Source: Tetrapyrgos nigripes
Taxonomy: Eukaryota > Basidiomycota > Agaricomycetes > Agaricales > Campanellaceae
Assembly (NCBI GenBank): GCA_013368315.1
Contig: JAACJM010000046.1
Span: 372,001-436,000, forward strand
DNA: 64,000 bases
Direction of reading: 5' to 3'
Below, in pieces: positions 43,701-54,081 of this stretch. The translations under genes and the position numbers were made by a program. Under the pieces are notes generated by a model. It had not been told where the DNA came from. It made no database searches and saw only the letters and a list, made by a program, of their open reading frames with translations. The first letter of the stretch is position 1, and every line of letters begins with the position of its first letter.

Positions 43701-46457
43701 ACGAAGTCGAGGTACTTGTCTTTTTTATTGTAATATTGCTTGTCTTCAGAACTCACTGCTTCATAGGCCAAACTTCGGGACACGGGAGAGAAGACGAGTA
43801 CACTTCGAGACGAGAATACACGATTGGTACAAAGTAATGAGGACTGGGAAGCCCAATATGGCGAAGTTGAGGTACTTGCCTTTTTATTGTAATATTGCTT
43901 GTCTTCAGAACTCACTGCTTCATAGGCCGAACTTCAGGACACGGGAGAGAAGGCGAGTAGTAATTATTAGGAGCTAGGAAGAAGATTACTTAGGCCATCT
44001 GAACAGCGCGATTTGGAAAAAGCATATGTATGGATAGCATTTCTTTTATACATCAGAGACAAGTGACTAAACAAGAAATAAGGCCGACCTTGAGCAAACG
44101 AAGAAGGAGCTGACAGATGCCCAGGCTGGAATTGACAAGTTGAAGGTGAGTAGTGTGTCCAAAGTTGGTCAGTTATTGCTCACAATATTGATTAGGCAGA
44201 AGTGGAAAGTTTAACTGTATGTCCTACAATCCTGATACACGCCTTACCTTTGTAATTCTTAGACTGATCTCTCAGGCTGCATGCAAGAAGGTGATGGACA
44301 CTGCGAATGATAGATTGAACAAGCAAAACGACACCATAAGGGCAAGGAATTTGCGGATTCAGCAGCTGGAGCAAGACATCGCAGCATTGAAAGTGAAGTA
44401 GTGTGCCATCGTGATCTCGTAAATTACTCAGGTCCAGGTTTTTAGGGAAAGTCCACAACCTCGCCACATGGATCATCTTCGTCTTCTGGGCCATCTTCTC
44501 AATCTGGGTCATCTTTGGCGCCGTCTTCGCAACTGGAATCCGGGTCATCTTCTCGACCGCAGCCTGGTTCTACAGCGTCTTTGCCATTGTTTACGCAATC
44601 TGGGGCGTCTTCTGGGGCATCTTCGCAAGCTGGGCCATCTTTGCAGGCGGGTCCATCTCATCAATCGCAATCTGCATCCTCTTCAGGACCAAGTGCTTCA
44701 ACTACATCTTTGGACCCAGGACTGTCTGGATTTTCCCTTGGTGGTCATCAGAAATTGTCAAGTGCCAATGTAAATGCTGAGCTTAGATTCATGATCAATG
44801 CAGAGGTGGACAAGGCCAATAAGAAAAGGCCTTCATATCGTTCAACACCTATTGTGAGTATAAGCGTCATTAATTGTAATTGGCATCAGGCTGACCAGAA
44901 CATAACAGTCAAAAGTGACAAAGGATCCCTGGACATCCAACAAGGCTTCACCTCATGTGAGATCACTGACCTGCTTGGTTACATAGATCATTCTGACTTC
45001 ATTCTAGACTGCTACTGGTAGAAAGCAACGAGAAGAGGAAAGACAAAGAGGGGGCAAAAGCAGAATAAGAGACATTTTCGATGAGGTGAGGTTTCTTGGT
45101 ACAATCCTGATCTGGTGTTTACAAGCCGTCTCTCCAGGATGACCAGCTGAATGAAAACATGGATGTTAGTCACTCTCCCCGTTGCTCATGCAGTTAAGTG
45201 TGCTGACAGTAACATTAAAGGAACAATCCGAGCACTCGCCAGAAGATGATGATGCTGATGTAGAGGACAACGATTCCAATTCTGATTCCAATGAGGACGA
45301 TGCAGCCAACAAGGAGGAGAGTGATGATCATGTTGTAAGGAGAAAATGGGGTCACTTTGAGACGCGGAAAAGGTGGAAGCCAGAAGAACAAAGGAAGAAT
45401 ACTAACGTGAGTACTCAGAGGCCTGAGATGATTGATGATTGCTATACACTGAAAGGCTACAGGCACTTGTACGCGCCATGATCTTAGCCTTTCTTGGCTG
45501 CAAGCATCTGTACGATGGCTTTTCATGCCCGTCGGTTTCCGATGAACGCCTTCGCCAGTTCATGGAAGGGAACGTAAGCGACGTTGAAACTTATGGCCCC
45601 AAGCTGAGAAATAGCTTCCTGGACCTACGGGGTCCCTCCACTGCAAAGATGTTGAAATCAGAGTGGAACCGGATGGTCATGCAAACACTCACTCGGGAAT
45701 GTCAAGCGATCGCCTCGCGCTGCAAAGACAATCGTTTTGGGAAGGAAAAATATGATTGGACGAAGATGATAAAGAAATGGCTGCAACCCATTATGCAAAA
45801 CGCCATGATTGCACGACCTGCGTACCCTGGTGAGCTCATCAAGTTTCGAATCCAGCGGGTCTACCAGGAATACAAGACTGTGAAGCTATGAAGCTGAGCA
45901 AATAACACCTTACATGCCGTGAGTATTTGGCTTTGGTCCATTTGGAAAATTATTGACTTATCATCGTTTAGAAATTTCACGTCCATGCCAGTGTTGCCAC
46001 TATTATGATCCAGGCTATGCGGGAAAGGGGGAATTTGGAAGGTCTGGACACCTGGCAGTATATCTTGAGGTGTCTGATCAAATTGGAGCACGAGGGAATG
46101 TCAGACGAGGAATCTGCTGACGAACAATTGGAGAGTGGAGAAGTCATTCGTGTTCGGAAGGTATTCGTCCTTCCTTGGAGGGACGAATTGTTTGGGGACA
46201 TTTTCGAGATGGTGGATGGCACAAGGGATGCAGAGGTCAAAATCTTCACTCATCAAGGAAAGCTGCGTATTCCGTGAGTGCGCACAAAGATTCCCTCCAC
46301 CAAGAAGAGACCTCCACCTCAAAGGCTGCCCAAAGCCTTTTTCAAGGAGAGCTACCTCTCTGAGCTTCCCAAATTCCCGTTCAAGCTTGATGATTTAGAG
46401 TATATTGACAATGATTTTGTCCTTCGAAAGTTGTCGGGTCTTCCAGACTTAGACTAG
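40768..46457 (+). CDS. Large coiled-coil protein with DGMSDEE-family C-terminus
   Basis: The ATG at 40768 gives MDNN. Many short exons follow: DTMEEPAVSKDVVMST, SNDNPSAEPEEMDEDTFE, then GVTFNFGASTTRKQPIPNRK. A very long coiled coil runs from IIEPEELEKLRDDNELLKQT through LEKKLKELERTGNDLRMSND to LRIQQLEQDIAALK. Inside it a 35-codon exon is amplified (43299-43930) and an 11-residue unit (EGSKQAELNAL) is doubled. After an intron comes a Ser/Gln-rich linker (GKSTTSPHGSSSSSGPSS) and an acidic run (SPEDDDADVEDNDSNSDSNE). WGHFETRKRWKPEEQRKN and MILAFLGCKHLYDGFSCPSV come next. The terminal domain has LIKLEHEGMSDEESADEQLE, VFVLPWRDELFGDIFEMVDG and LPKAFFKESYLSELPKFPFK, with a stop near 46455. The same C-terminal family occurs at 27.4 kb. 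Function unknown; joints near 43970-44030 and 44900-45070 are unclear, and it could be two genes. Confidence 0.55.
42345..42412 (+). repeat. 33 bp direct duplication in the coiled-coil exon
   Basis: gaaggatccaaacaggcaga and the following bases to gcacta occur twice with two differences, encoding EGSKQAELNAL twice. Eleven residues are one hendecad, a natural coiled-coil period. Confidence 0.9.
43299..43970 (+). repeat. Five tandem copies of an exon plus intron unit
   Basis: Units start at 43299, 43447, 43607, 43767 and 43926, giving periods of 148, 160, 160 and 159. Copies 2 to 4 have an exon of exactly 105 nt (35 codons, for example LQDDNTRLVQSLEDWETKYD within it) plus an intron of 55 nt (GTACTT..CATAG). 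Copy 1 has 96 nt of exon. Copy 5 breaks after GEKAS, with a TAG following. All exons start and end at phase 0, so copies can be added without changing the frame. Confidence 0.95.
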
Positions 46458-48109
46458 GAATATTTCCAACCATATTGTATTCAGCGAATAGTATCAGTTC
46501 TAATTATCTAGTCCAGCAATACATACACCAAGTCAAAACCAGTACTGTTACTACCGTATGTATACAACTTATTCCTTTCGTACCTTATCCCATTGGTAGT
46601 GTCTGTATGCAAATTAGATTTAGGACTGCTGGCCACCTATCCATATTTTCCACCACTAGTCGATAATACAGCAATAAACCATTCGCGTTATCCTCTATTC
46701 CAGCCAGTCCACCGTTTCCCCTCGCTAAGCCAGAGCCATCCATCCTACAACTAGGAGTTGTCCACCTCCTCCATGACAATGTGAAGGTGTGCATAAATCC
46801 CATTCTTCCCCTCCCCCATCATGCTGAGCAGCGCTTGAGTTTTCGTTGAGCCCGGCGTGAAACTAGTATGGATAATATGACCCTGAAGAAGATGAATAGT
46901 GATAGTCAATATACCACTCATGAGTAGAGGAACAGACTCGCGTAGTACTGGAAGGCCAGAACCTGAACACAAGGGATGATTAGAGAGGACAAAAGCGAGA
47001 ATAGACGACGCACTATCCGAGTATCCAGAACCACCAAGGTGTCTCCAGCATATGGGGAGAGCTTTGGGGGAGCTGGTTCTCTCTACAATTGTCGCGCATC
47101 ATTCATCGTCTTTGCGCTTTCATGTTTCTTGGGTCCCGGGAAGATGTCAGCCTTTGGATACTGAGAAATAGAGTGGAGCATATTAGAGCATATTGCTCAG
47201 ATGGGTGAGTTTGAGAATTGGACGGTGGGCCATGATTGGAGTTGCTGAAGAATGTGCTGAAGATGCATCGCGTGCAATTGACCTACTCAGCTCTGAACGA
47301 TTCGCTCAATTTTTGGTTCTTCTAGCTACTACACGAGCTTCATCCTTATTCTTTTATTATGACGGACGAAGATGACCCCCTCTATCAGCATCTTTTTTCA
47401 TCAATGACACAATCTCAAGCTCAGGAAGCTGCTACAAAGTTGTACATATGGTACTAGTTGTCACTCGGTATATTACTGGACTAGAAGACGAGGAGAGGGA
47501 GAGGAGGTGATCGTATCAGTGTAAAGAATCAACAGATGCCAGATAGAGTCGCTAGATGGTAACATGAAGTGGCACCGTGTCAGTAGTAGTTGAAATAGTA
47601 GAACTTTTTACAACCATGCTTCGTGCACAGAATATAAGTAAAGATGGACAAGCACTGCTTGAAAAGCGGGAAGATTGTCGAGGGTAGTGCGGTTAGCAAG
47701 CATTTTGTGTGCCAGCATCGAGCATACTCTGCGTGATGGTCGCACATCGAGTTTCCGGGATCAGAAAGCAAAAAAATGTTAAACACAAAAGAAAAACATT
47801 TATTTTATCTTTCTGCCACCCGAAAGGCAATCTTTGTGTGGTTAGAAATAATGGTTTTTACCATGAGAAAACATATTATTTCCTTTAAAGTTTCTGCTGT
47901 TGCATTGCAAGTAAAAACAGAATATCATTCTTAATGCTTCTGTGAGCAGAAAATACATGTTTTATTAATCAGATTGGATTGAAATCATAATGAAGGTTGA
48001 AATTAGTTTTATTTATGTTTCTGCTGGCTAAATTAAAGCCCCAGGGGTAGTGTGACCGAACCGACCAGATGGGGGGTGTCACAGAGTGGGGGCCTGTAAC
48101 ATGGCAAGA
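46458..48109. other. Intergenic, AT-rich toward the right
   Basis: A minus-strand ORF at 46751-46972 (LMSGILTITIHLLQGHIIHT) has no family I know. From 47780 the sequence is AT-rich with repeated tttctgc words. agccccaggggtagtgtgac near 48036 resembles a second retroelement 3' end but is not convincing. Confidence 0.35.
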
Positions 48110-48208
48110 CAAATCAGAGTTGACCAGAAAGCTCTTCGACAATTGGAAAAGGTATTGGGTTAATTGGCGTACGAGCTCCGGTGCAAGCTCGTCATAAGAA
48201 GGGGGTAG
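48110..48208 (+). pseudogene. 3' end of an LTR-retrotransposon polyprotein with polypurine tract
   Basis: QIRVDQKALRQLEKVLG, then an in-frame TAA, then LAYELRCKLVIRRG and TAG at 48206-48208. The last codons overlap the purine run aagaagggggtag (48196-48208), directly before TGTCATGA. A polypurine tract ending at TG is the normal border between the internal region and 3' LTR. Only this tail of the element is present. Confidence 0.5.
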
Positions 48209-48589
48209 TGTCATGAATCGCTGCTATATTTACCTCCCTATTCACTTCCTAACTCCAACTACTATTCATTTCCCTCATATTCCCATCATCATCTTCCTTG
48301 TCTATGGTTACCATCACTTGATCTGACATGTACATCTTTTTATCTCCTCCGATTCTTATCTCCATGGACATTCTCACTAATTCACTTATTCTCTATTCCC
48401 TTCTTTTACATATATACCAAGGGGCCTGTAGTTAGTTCTTTAGTCTGTTCACTTCATCTCCACTCCGCTCTCAGTACAGTGCAGTGTCGAGCATAGTCAG
48501 CTACACGTTCTTCTCTCGTCTCTATTATTTCCCTACATCTCTTTTCTCTATCTCATCTCTCATATTTTGTCAATCTATCTTGTTCATCA
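48209..48589 (+). repeat. Probable LTR of about 381 bp
   Basis: Starts TGTCATGAATCGC after a polypurine tract and ends TTGTTCATCA, so it has TG..CA borders with a short imperfect terminal inverted repeat. A TATATA box lies at 48411-48416, and the 3' half is pyrimidine-rich. I see no second copy in the window, so the assignment rests on borders and context. Confidence 0.45.
48411..48416 (+). promoter_or_regulatory. TATA box within the LTR
   Basis: TATATA in acatatataccaagg, about 200 nt before the first readable exon of the following gene. Position and orientation would suit transcription of that gene. Confidence 0.4.
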
Positions 48590-48617
48590 TGTGACTTGGG
48601 TGGTTAATTGCTAAGTG

Positions 48618-49997
48618 ACAACGTCCTTGACAGACACTTGGATTGCCAAGGTTGCTGAAGCTCATGACGCCGTCAACGCCATTGCTCTCTTGAAGCTCAA
48701 GAATGCTGGCCCCATCGTTGTCACTGCTCTTCAGAACTATGGAGATGCCTTGGTAAGGATCTACTGCCACTTTTTCGTTTTAATGTTGCACTTATTCGTT
48801 ATTCATCGCTAGTCTGAGCATTTTGACGTCAAGGAGTTCCGCAAGAACGAGGCTTGTGTCAATGCTTACTTGCGCCATGCGGAGAACATCAAGATCTTCG
48901 CCGATTCATACAGCGTCGACAAGAACAAGCTCCACTGCTTGGACAAGATCACCAACTTTGTTGAGACTCTCAACAAGGCCCGTGGTCGTAACGATGTTCC
49001 TGGTAACAACGTCACCATTGTCAAGAATGGTAAATGCAAGGTGCGTACTATACCACTAAAATGTGATACTCATTCTCACTTATGATTTTCTAGCGCATCG
49101 TTTCTGCTCCTATTGTTGAAGACAGTGGGGAATCCGATGTTGAGGTCATTACTGATCCCAACGACGACGTTGTGGTACATATAATCCGCTATTTATCCCT
49201 TGTCCTTCAACTAATAGTGTGTTTAACCGCTAGATGGGCGAGCCTGGCTTGTCTGCTTCTATACACGCCAGTTCCTCTAGCACCCCTAAAAACCTTAAGG
49301 ATCTTCCCAAGATTCCTAAGAATTCGGTACGCCCAGTTCCATTCATCCTCTTTTAATCGCTAGTTCTAACTAAGCCTTTTACCTAGAAGACTCCAGCTAC
49401 CGCTGTCGTTACTGGTGCTACCGCTAAACGTGCAACCACCGTATGTCTTCCTTATGCCTCGATTAAGGGGCTTGATACCTCTTCTCGCGAGTACTTAAAG
49501 GCTGACTATTACCTTCGTAAGGCAGAGACTAACCGTCAAGAGGAAGCTGCTAGTCGCAGCAAAAAGAACCGAGTCTTCACTGGCTCTGTTAACAACTTCA
49601 ACCCTCCTACGGATGGTAAGTTGTTCTCTTTAACTCCTTCATTATTAACCTCTAATTGACTTCACTTTTAGAACCTATCGAGACTCCTGAGGATCTGCTC
49701 CGCAAGACTAACATTGGGACGTTCTTTGATTATCACAAACTCCCAGATGAGTCTCTAAACGCATTGCAGAACTTCTTGCGCAACGAGCTACTCTCTGTGG
49801 CTCACCAGATGCACTTCCTGGCTAGTCACTACCTTGTGTCTGTGATTGAAGCCAAGTTGGCTTGCACTGAGATCGAAGACAAGGCTTCTGCTGCTAAAGA
49901 GGAACTTAATGGTTTGTCCCCCAACAGTAAAGAGGGCTCTGGGTCTGTTATCCCCATTGCTAATGTAGCCACTGCTTCTTCTTCTAAGTCCACTTAG
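48618..49997 (+). CDS. Intron-containing gene directly downstream of the LTR, unknown family
   Basis: Readable exons: TSLTDTWIAKVAEAHDAVNA; SEHFDVKEFRKNEACVNAYL; NVTIVKNGKCK; RIVSAPIVEDSGESDVEVIT; MGEPGLSASIHASSSSTPKN; KTPATAVVTGATAKRAT; then EPIETPEDLLRKTNIGTFFD and LQNFLRNELLSVAHQMHFLA, ending SSSKST at 49995-49997. Introns of 50-60 nt with GTAAGG/GTGCGT donors and CTAG/TTTAG acceptors separate them. No in-frame ATG precedes the first exon; the nearest ATG (48589) is at the LTR end and runs into TGA. A 5' exon may therefore be missing, or a gag-like gene may use an unusual start. Mostly helical, with no zinc knuckle. It may be the element's own gag-like gene or a host gene fused to an LTR. 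Confidence 0.45.
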
Positions 49998-50995
49998 TTA
50001 TGTAGTTCGTAGCACAACGTAGTACTTAGTACTGTCTCGTTAGTTCCAAGTCAATTGTAAATCGTTGTCTCCCTTTGTTTTCTGGTGACACTCCTGAGTA
50101 CTGCCAAAGTAAACTCGTATGATGTCTAAGCTCTACTTAGACCCATTGGAGTCTTTCAGGCACTACTGTCGTCATTATTTCAAACATCAACTTCCACAGT
50201 TTTCCTTTGATATCCAAACTCGCGGTATAGATGTTCCAGTTAAGATGTTTTAACCTCGCTAATTCTTGGTAGGAGATTGGCTTTGTTGCCTTTGCTGATT
50301 AGTACACCGCTAATGGCTTGCATCTATTGCATTCTCGGCCATTGGGCTTGACTCTTGCTTTGTGTCTGTCACCGTCGATCGTTGGAATTCAAAGGCTATT
50401 CTCATAGTCTAGCGCTCAAGCATACACTCAGTGATTCTGTACTAGTTACGGAACACAGACCATGTGCCAAAACCGACATCCGATTGGTGGCTAGACCTAC
50501 TCGTCGCCTATGAGTCATGAAGTCCATGAGCCACTTGTACGTTTGTCATTCTAGCGGTTCTCTCGATCCTTAGTTCTGACCTTAGACCATTCCTAGCCCA
50601 AAATCCAAAATCTACGTGGCTCGGGAGACCAAATACAACTTGTTCCAAGATATGCCCTGGGCTGAGATCCCAATTCCGGGATACTCCGTTAGCCGGTAAG
50701 TAACTCCGTTTAGTTCACATTTTTCTGCTTCTCATAGTATGTTCCGTTCTAGCGGTAGTCATTACACTTAACTGCCAGTGGGTTCATCCACAAGAATGCC
50801 AATACTTAGATATCAAACTTCGCTAGCTTTTTAGAAGTAGCTACCAGTCTGTATAGTAGATACTTCAATAAGGATTTTAGCACTTAAGGCTCCTCGCTTC
50901 AACTTTCTACCTTTAACGTCGCTTGACGACTTCAACTTTTTGCAACTAGCGGTTACCGCTAGTACCTAGTCTGGGTCATTGTTAAGCTACCATCA
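49998..50995. other. Sequence without a supported gene, short ORF at 50120
   Basis: A 45-codon ORF (50120-50254, MMSKLYLDPLESFRHYCRHY ..) begins soon after the previous gene and could be an exon. The rest shows scattered gctagcggt and agtactta words but no domain. Probably decayed retroelement sequence. Confidence 0.35.
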
Positions 50996-51085
50996 GCGAG
51001 TCTGGTGTAGTGGTTAACACAGCAGGATCCGATGCGCTTAGTTGCCCATCTTCTGCAGTGCTTGGTTCGATTCCAAGGACTTACG
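50996..51085 (+). tRNA. tRNA-Arg(CCG)-like gene with an 18 nt intron
   Basis: Cloverleaf by hand. Acceptor GCGAGTC/GACTTAC with one C-A mismatch. T8, G9. D stem GTGT/ACAC with loop AGTGGTTA. A26. Anticodon stem GCAGG/TCTGC, loop A-T-CCG-A-T with T33 and anticodon CCG (51029-51031). Intron 51033-51050 after position 37, the canonical site. Four-base variable loop. T stem CTTGG/CCAAG with loop TTCGATT. The A box (TGGTGTAGTGGTTA) and B box (GGTTCGATTCC) are both good. The acceptor mismatch, and the lack of a T run right after it, leave room for a tRNA-derived element instead of a functional tRNA. Confidence 0.7.
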
Positions 51086-51093
51086 CATTCCAT

Positions 51094-51178
51094 CACCTAT
51101 CCGCGGTGTCGGTAACGCCTTGAATCTGTAGCAGTTGATTGCTCTTATGGAACAAACGTTACCCACTGCGGATAGGTG
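51094..51178 (+). ncRNA. Hairpin following the tRNA-like gene
   Basis: cacctatccgcggtgtcggt .. at 51094-51117 pairs with .. acccactgcggataggtg at 51157-51178. The 11-base outer part is perfect, followed by one mismatch, a short bulge and a GTAACG/CGTTAC stem; the loop is about 40 nt. It sits between the tRNA-like part and a T run, so one pol III transcript could contain both. Confidence 0.6.
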
Positions 51179-51182
51179 TGGA

Positions 51183-51189
51183 TTTTTTT
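51183..51189 (+). terminator. RNA polymerase III type T run
   Basis: Seven T residues, 5 nt after the hairpin. This is the first run of four or more T downstream of the tRNA-like gene, so a pol III transcript starting near 50996 would be about 190 nt. Confidence 0.5.
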
Positions 51190-51199
51190 GTAATCCATC

Positions 51200-51727
51200 C
51201 TATCTCTTTTTACTAGATCGAGTCCTAGGTCTACGAATAGTTTCTTCATTGCTAGTCTCGTCTTCTTGTTCTTCTACTATCTCAGTTTCTTCCACTGTTT
51301 CAGTTGATTCGAGTTCACCACCAGTTACTTCCAGTTCACCGCTAGAGTCATACTGTGGTGGTCTCAGTTTAGGCATTTGATCAAAGATATAGTCTTCACC
51401 TGGGGTCCACGACTCCTCAGTTAGATCGTCCTCTTCTACCATACTTCTAAGCTGTTCAGGATTCAAGTCTATTAGCTTATGTATGTCTGAAGGTAGTTCA
51501 ACGGGTTCATATCTCGCTTTATGAGGAATGATTCTGAATGCTGCTACTTTTTCTCGTAGGACAGTTCCATCCATTTCTGCTAAGATATATGCTCCTCCTC
51601 GAGTGCGCTTGATAACTATCATGGGTCCAATGTATCTTGGATACATTTTCTTATCTAGGCTTTTCTCGATACGAGTGTTCCGAACTTGAACTAGCATTCC
51701 AGGTTTAAAGTCCCAGTCAAGGCCAAA
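51200..51727 (-). pseudogene. Ty3/gypsy polyprotein C-terminus (integrase end), truncated
   Basis: FGLDWDFKPGMLVQVRNTRI, then MYPRYIGPMIVIKRTRGGAY, ILAEMDGTVLREKVAAFRII. This is the chromodomain-like/GPY-F end of gypsy integrases (the GPM.V..R..GGAYILAE.DG pattern is characteristic). An acidic tail follows (EESWTPGEDYIFDQMPKLRP) and a basic end (TIRRPRTRSSKKR), stop at about 51200. The coding part begins abruptly at 51727, after a run of 11 A residues on the plus strand, with no RNase H or integrase core upstream. It is opposite in orientation to the LTR at 48.2 kb. Confidence 0.75.
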
Positions 51728-51983
51728 CTGGAAAAAAAAAAAGATCGTAACAAAAGAATAACTTTTTCAGGTCTCAACAGCCAATTTGTTAACCTGGGTT
51801 GATGTATTACACACACTGAGTAGTACTCTAGACCTTCTAGATAACAATAATACATTGGGGACACTTGACTTGAAATTTCAGTACAAATGTAACATGGTAG
51901 ATGCAGCCATGCACCAAGCGCAGCCGTACCTCCAAGCATTGATCACAATGTTAAAAAACCATACAAGTAACCTTATAACCACT

Positions 51984-53214
51984 TCAAAGAGATGACGACC
52001 GGGGGTGTGAGGGACTGTGCGGTACTAGTATGATTGGCGGGGAGTGTGTAGTATGATGAGAGTGCCACTTGATTGGGGGACCGACAGTGGTGCTTGTTGA
52101 GTTGGCATGGCCCCGAGTTGAGAGGGCTGCTGAATGACGACTGGGGTCAGACCTCCAGCCAATAGAGATAACAGACGGAGCCATCCAAAGGGTATCATGT
52201 TGAGACAGCTGATCTGCCCTAGGAGTCGAGACGCTGATACTTGGCGTCATTGGGCTATGACTGCTACGCGCACTGGGAATAACCTGAATAGATGTGCATG
52301 AGTAACAGATCATAAGGATTAAAATTAGAACGGAAAAAAATAAACTTACTGTCCTAGACACAACTGATGCTCTGGGTGTACTCACCAGACTCGGCTCAGT
52401 CGAAATCTGACTCATCCTCATAGCCAACTCTTGAATCTTCTTTATCTCACAGCATCTCCTCAATCACCAAGCTCATGTCCAGCATGGACGAGCTAATGCT
52501 TGTTTGAGATATTGACAACATACTCATCATCGAAGGCGTCCTGACCAAGCTTCCCAAGCTTTCCAACTTGATATCGCTTTCGGTCCAAATAAAAGAAGAC
52601 GTTGGGATATCCGAAACACTCCCTGATGCTGGAGGTGGAGGAAGTGGAGAGATTGCAGGGAAAGTAGGTGGAGTCACATTTTCACTCTTCCTTAACACAC
52701 TTGCTCTTCGTCGACCTCGCTCTCAAATCCCCACAACAGATGTACTTGTTACCAATGATATCCGCATCATCAGCCGTCCCTGCCACGTGAGGAGAGGAAA
52801 TAAACATCGGTGATCTCAATCTTCCATTACTAGTACAAGATGAATGGTCTGAGAGAGAGTAGTATCGTGCAGTACCACTGACGCTGCCAGATGATGCTGA
52901 GCCAGCAGAGGAAACAGCTTTCCTTGGCTTGGTGTCATGGGATTCATAGAAGCCTTTGATTTCAGGAACTTCAGCGATAGGAGGGACAAAGACGGTGCTT
53001 GTGCTGACGTGGACGAGATGCTGGAGAGCGAGTCCATAGAGAGAATGGGAGAATGGTACAAATGGACCCAGTAGGGGACTTGCATGAACGAAGGTGTACT
53101 AAATGGGGTTTCCTGTAAACGAAATGAGTTGGATGAGAAAAAGAAATAATGAAGAAAGACATAAGACTTACCATATCCTTTTAATCCACTGGTGCCTCTG
53201 AACAAGACTATCAC
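51984..53214 (-). CDS. Ser/Thr/Pro-rich hypothetical protein
   Basis: Low-complexity exons on the minus strand: ETPFSTPSFMQVPYWVHLYH, SPILSMDSLSSISSTSAQAP, VTPPTFPAISPLPPPPASGS, PTSSFIWTESDIKLESLGSL, PSMMSMLSISQTSISSSMLD, then IQELAMRMSQISTEPSLVST. Introns are suggested by GTAAGT/GTATGT words, but exon order and ends are uncertain. Composition suggests a disordered regulatory protein. No family recognised. Confidence 0.35.
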
Positions 53215-54081
53215 ATGCCAACCTCTCTACACCATCTCCATAAACCATCCAGAATGGTACCAAAGCCCTCCCTCCCTCATTGCACATCGTATCCCCAGCA
53301 TCTTGTTCCCTGGTGGAATAGCACTGATGTTATCCCTAGCCCGGCGTCGTAGTCTGCATCTGTTGGATACTCAATGGCATTGAAACGTGGCTACCCCCAT
53401 CGCTACTTACCACTAGGTAGAGGTCAATAGGTAATTGTGAATGCGCAAGCAAGGATGGATGGGGTAGCATGCTTCAGAAGGCGTTGAGGGATTGTTCATG
53501 GCTTCCTTTTAGATGGCATTTTACATGAGGGGAAGAAATAACAAAGAAAGAGAAGATAAGGAACACACCAGATCCTTGCAACCCACTGTTGTCTCTGTAA
53601 TACCACAAGCCAACGTTTGAACCTCTCTACACCGTCTCCATAATCACCAGAGTGGTACCAAAGGTTCCATCATTGTGCAATTTCTAGTGCAATAACACTG
53701 ACCGGTGACATTGTCTCTAGCCCAAGGATCACGGTTGGGACTAAGAACACTTTGTACCAACAGTCGCGTCCCATGGGCTGATCTGCAGACAACATCAGGG
53801 CTAGCCAAGAAAGGTGAAGAGTGCGCAATAAAGCAAATGATCATGTAACCACACAGTATGCAGCATCTGGGGAAGAGAACGGTAGATGGGTAGATGAGAG
53901 ACGTCAAGAATGCCTTGACATGAAGGTTTGTTGCAAGCAGTCCGTAACCATGAGAAGTACTAGCATATATTAAGATGTCAACTTTACTGTTTATTTGTGC
54001 AATCATTATTATTATCTAGTAATCCTACATGCAGTTAGATGTTGCTACCATGGCAGTCCATCGTGATGAGTCTGCTCCATT
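53215..54081. other. Intergenic with an internal partial duplication
   Basis: tgtctctgtaataccacaag and ctctacaccgtctccataat near 53590-53645 resemble ggtgcctctgaacaag and ctctacaccatctccataaa near 53190-53245, a weak duplication about 400 bp apart. No gene supported. Confidence 0.4.

Noticed and set aside
44468..44773. Plus-strand ORF with LGHL..NLGHL repeats
   Set aside because: Shifted frame of the Ser/Gln-rich linker, which is continuous with the coiled-coil gene in another frame.
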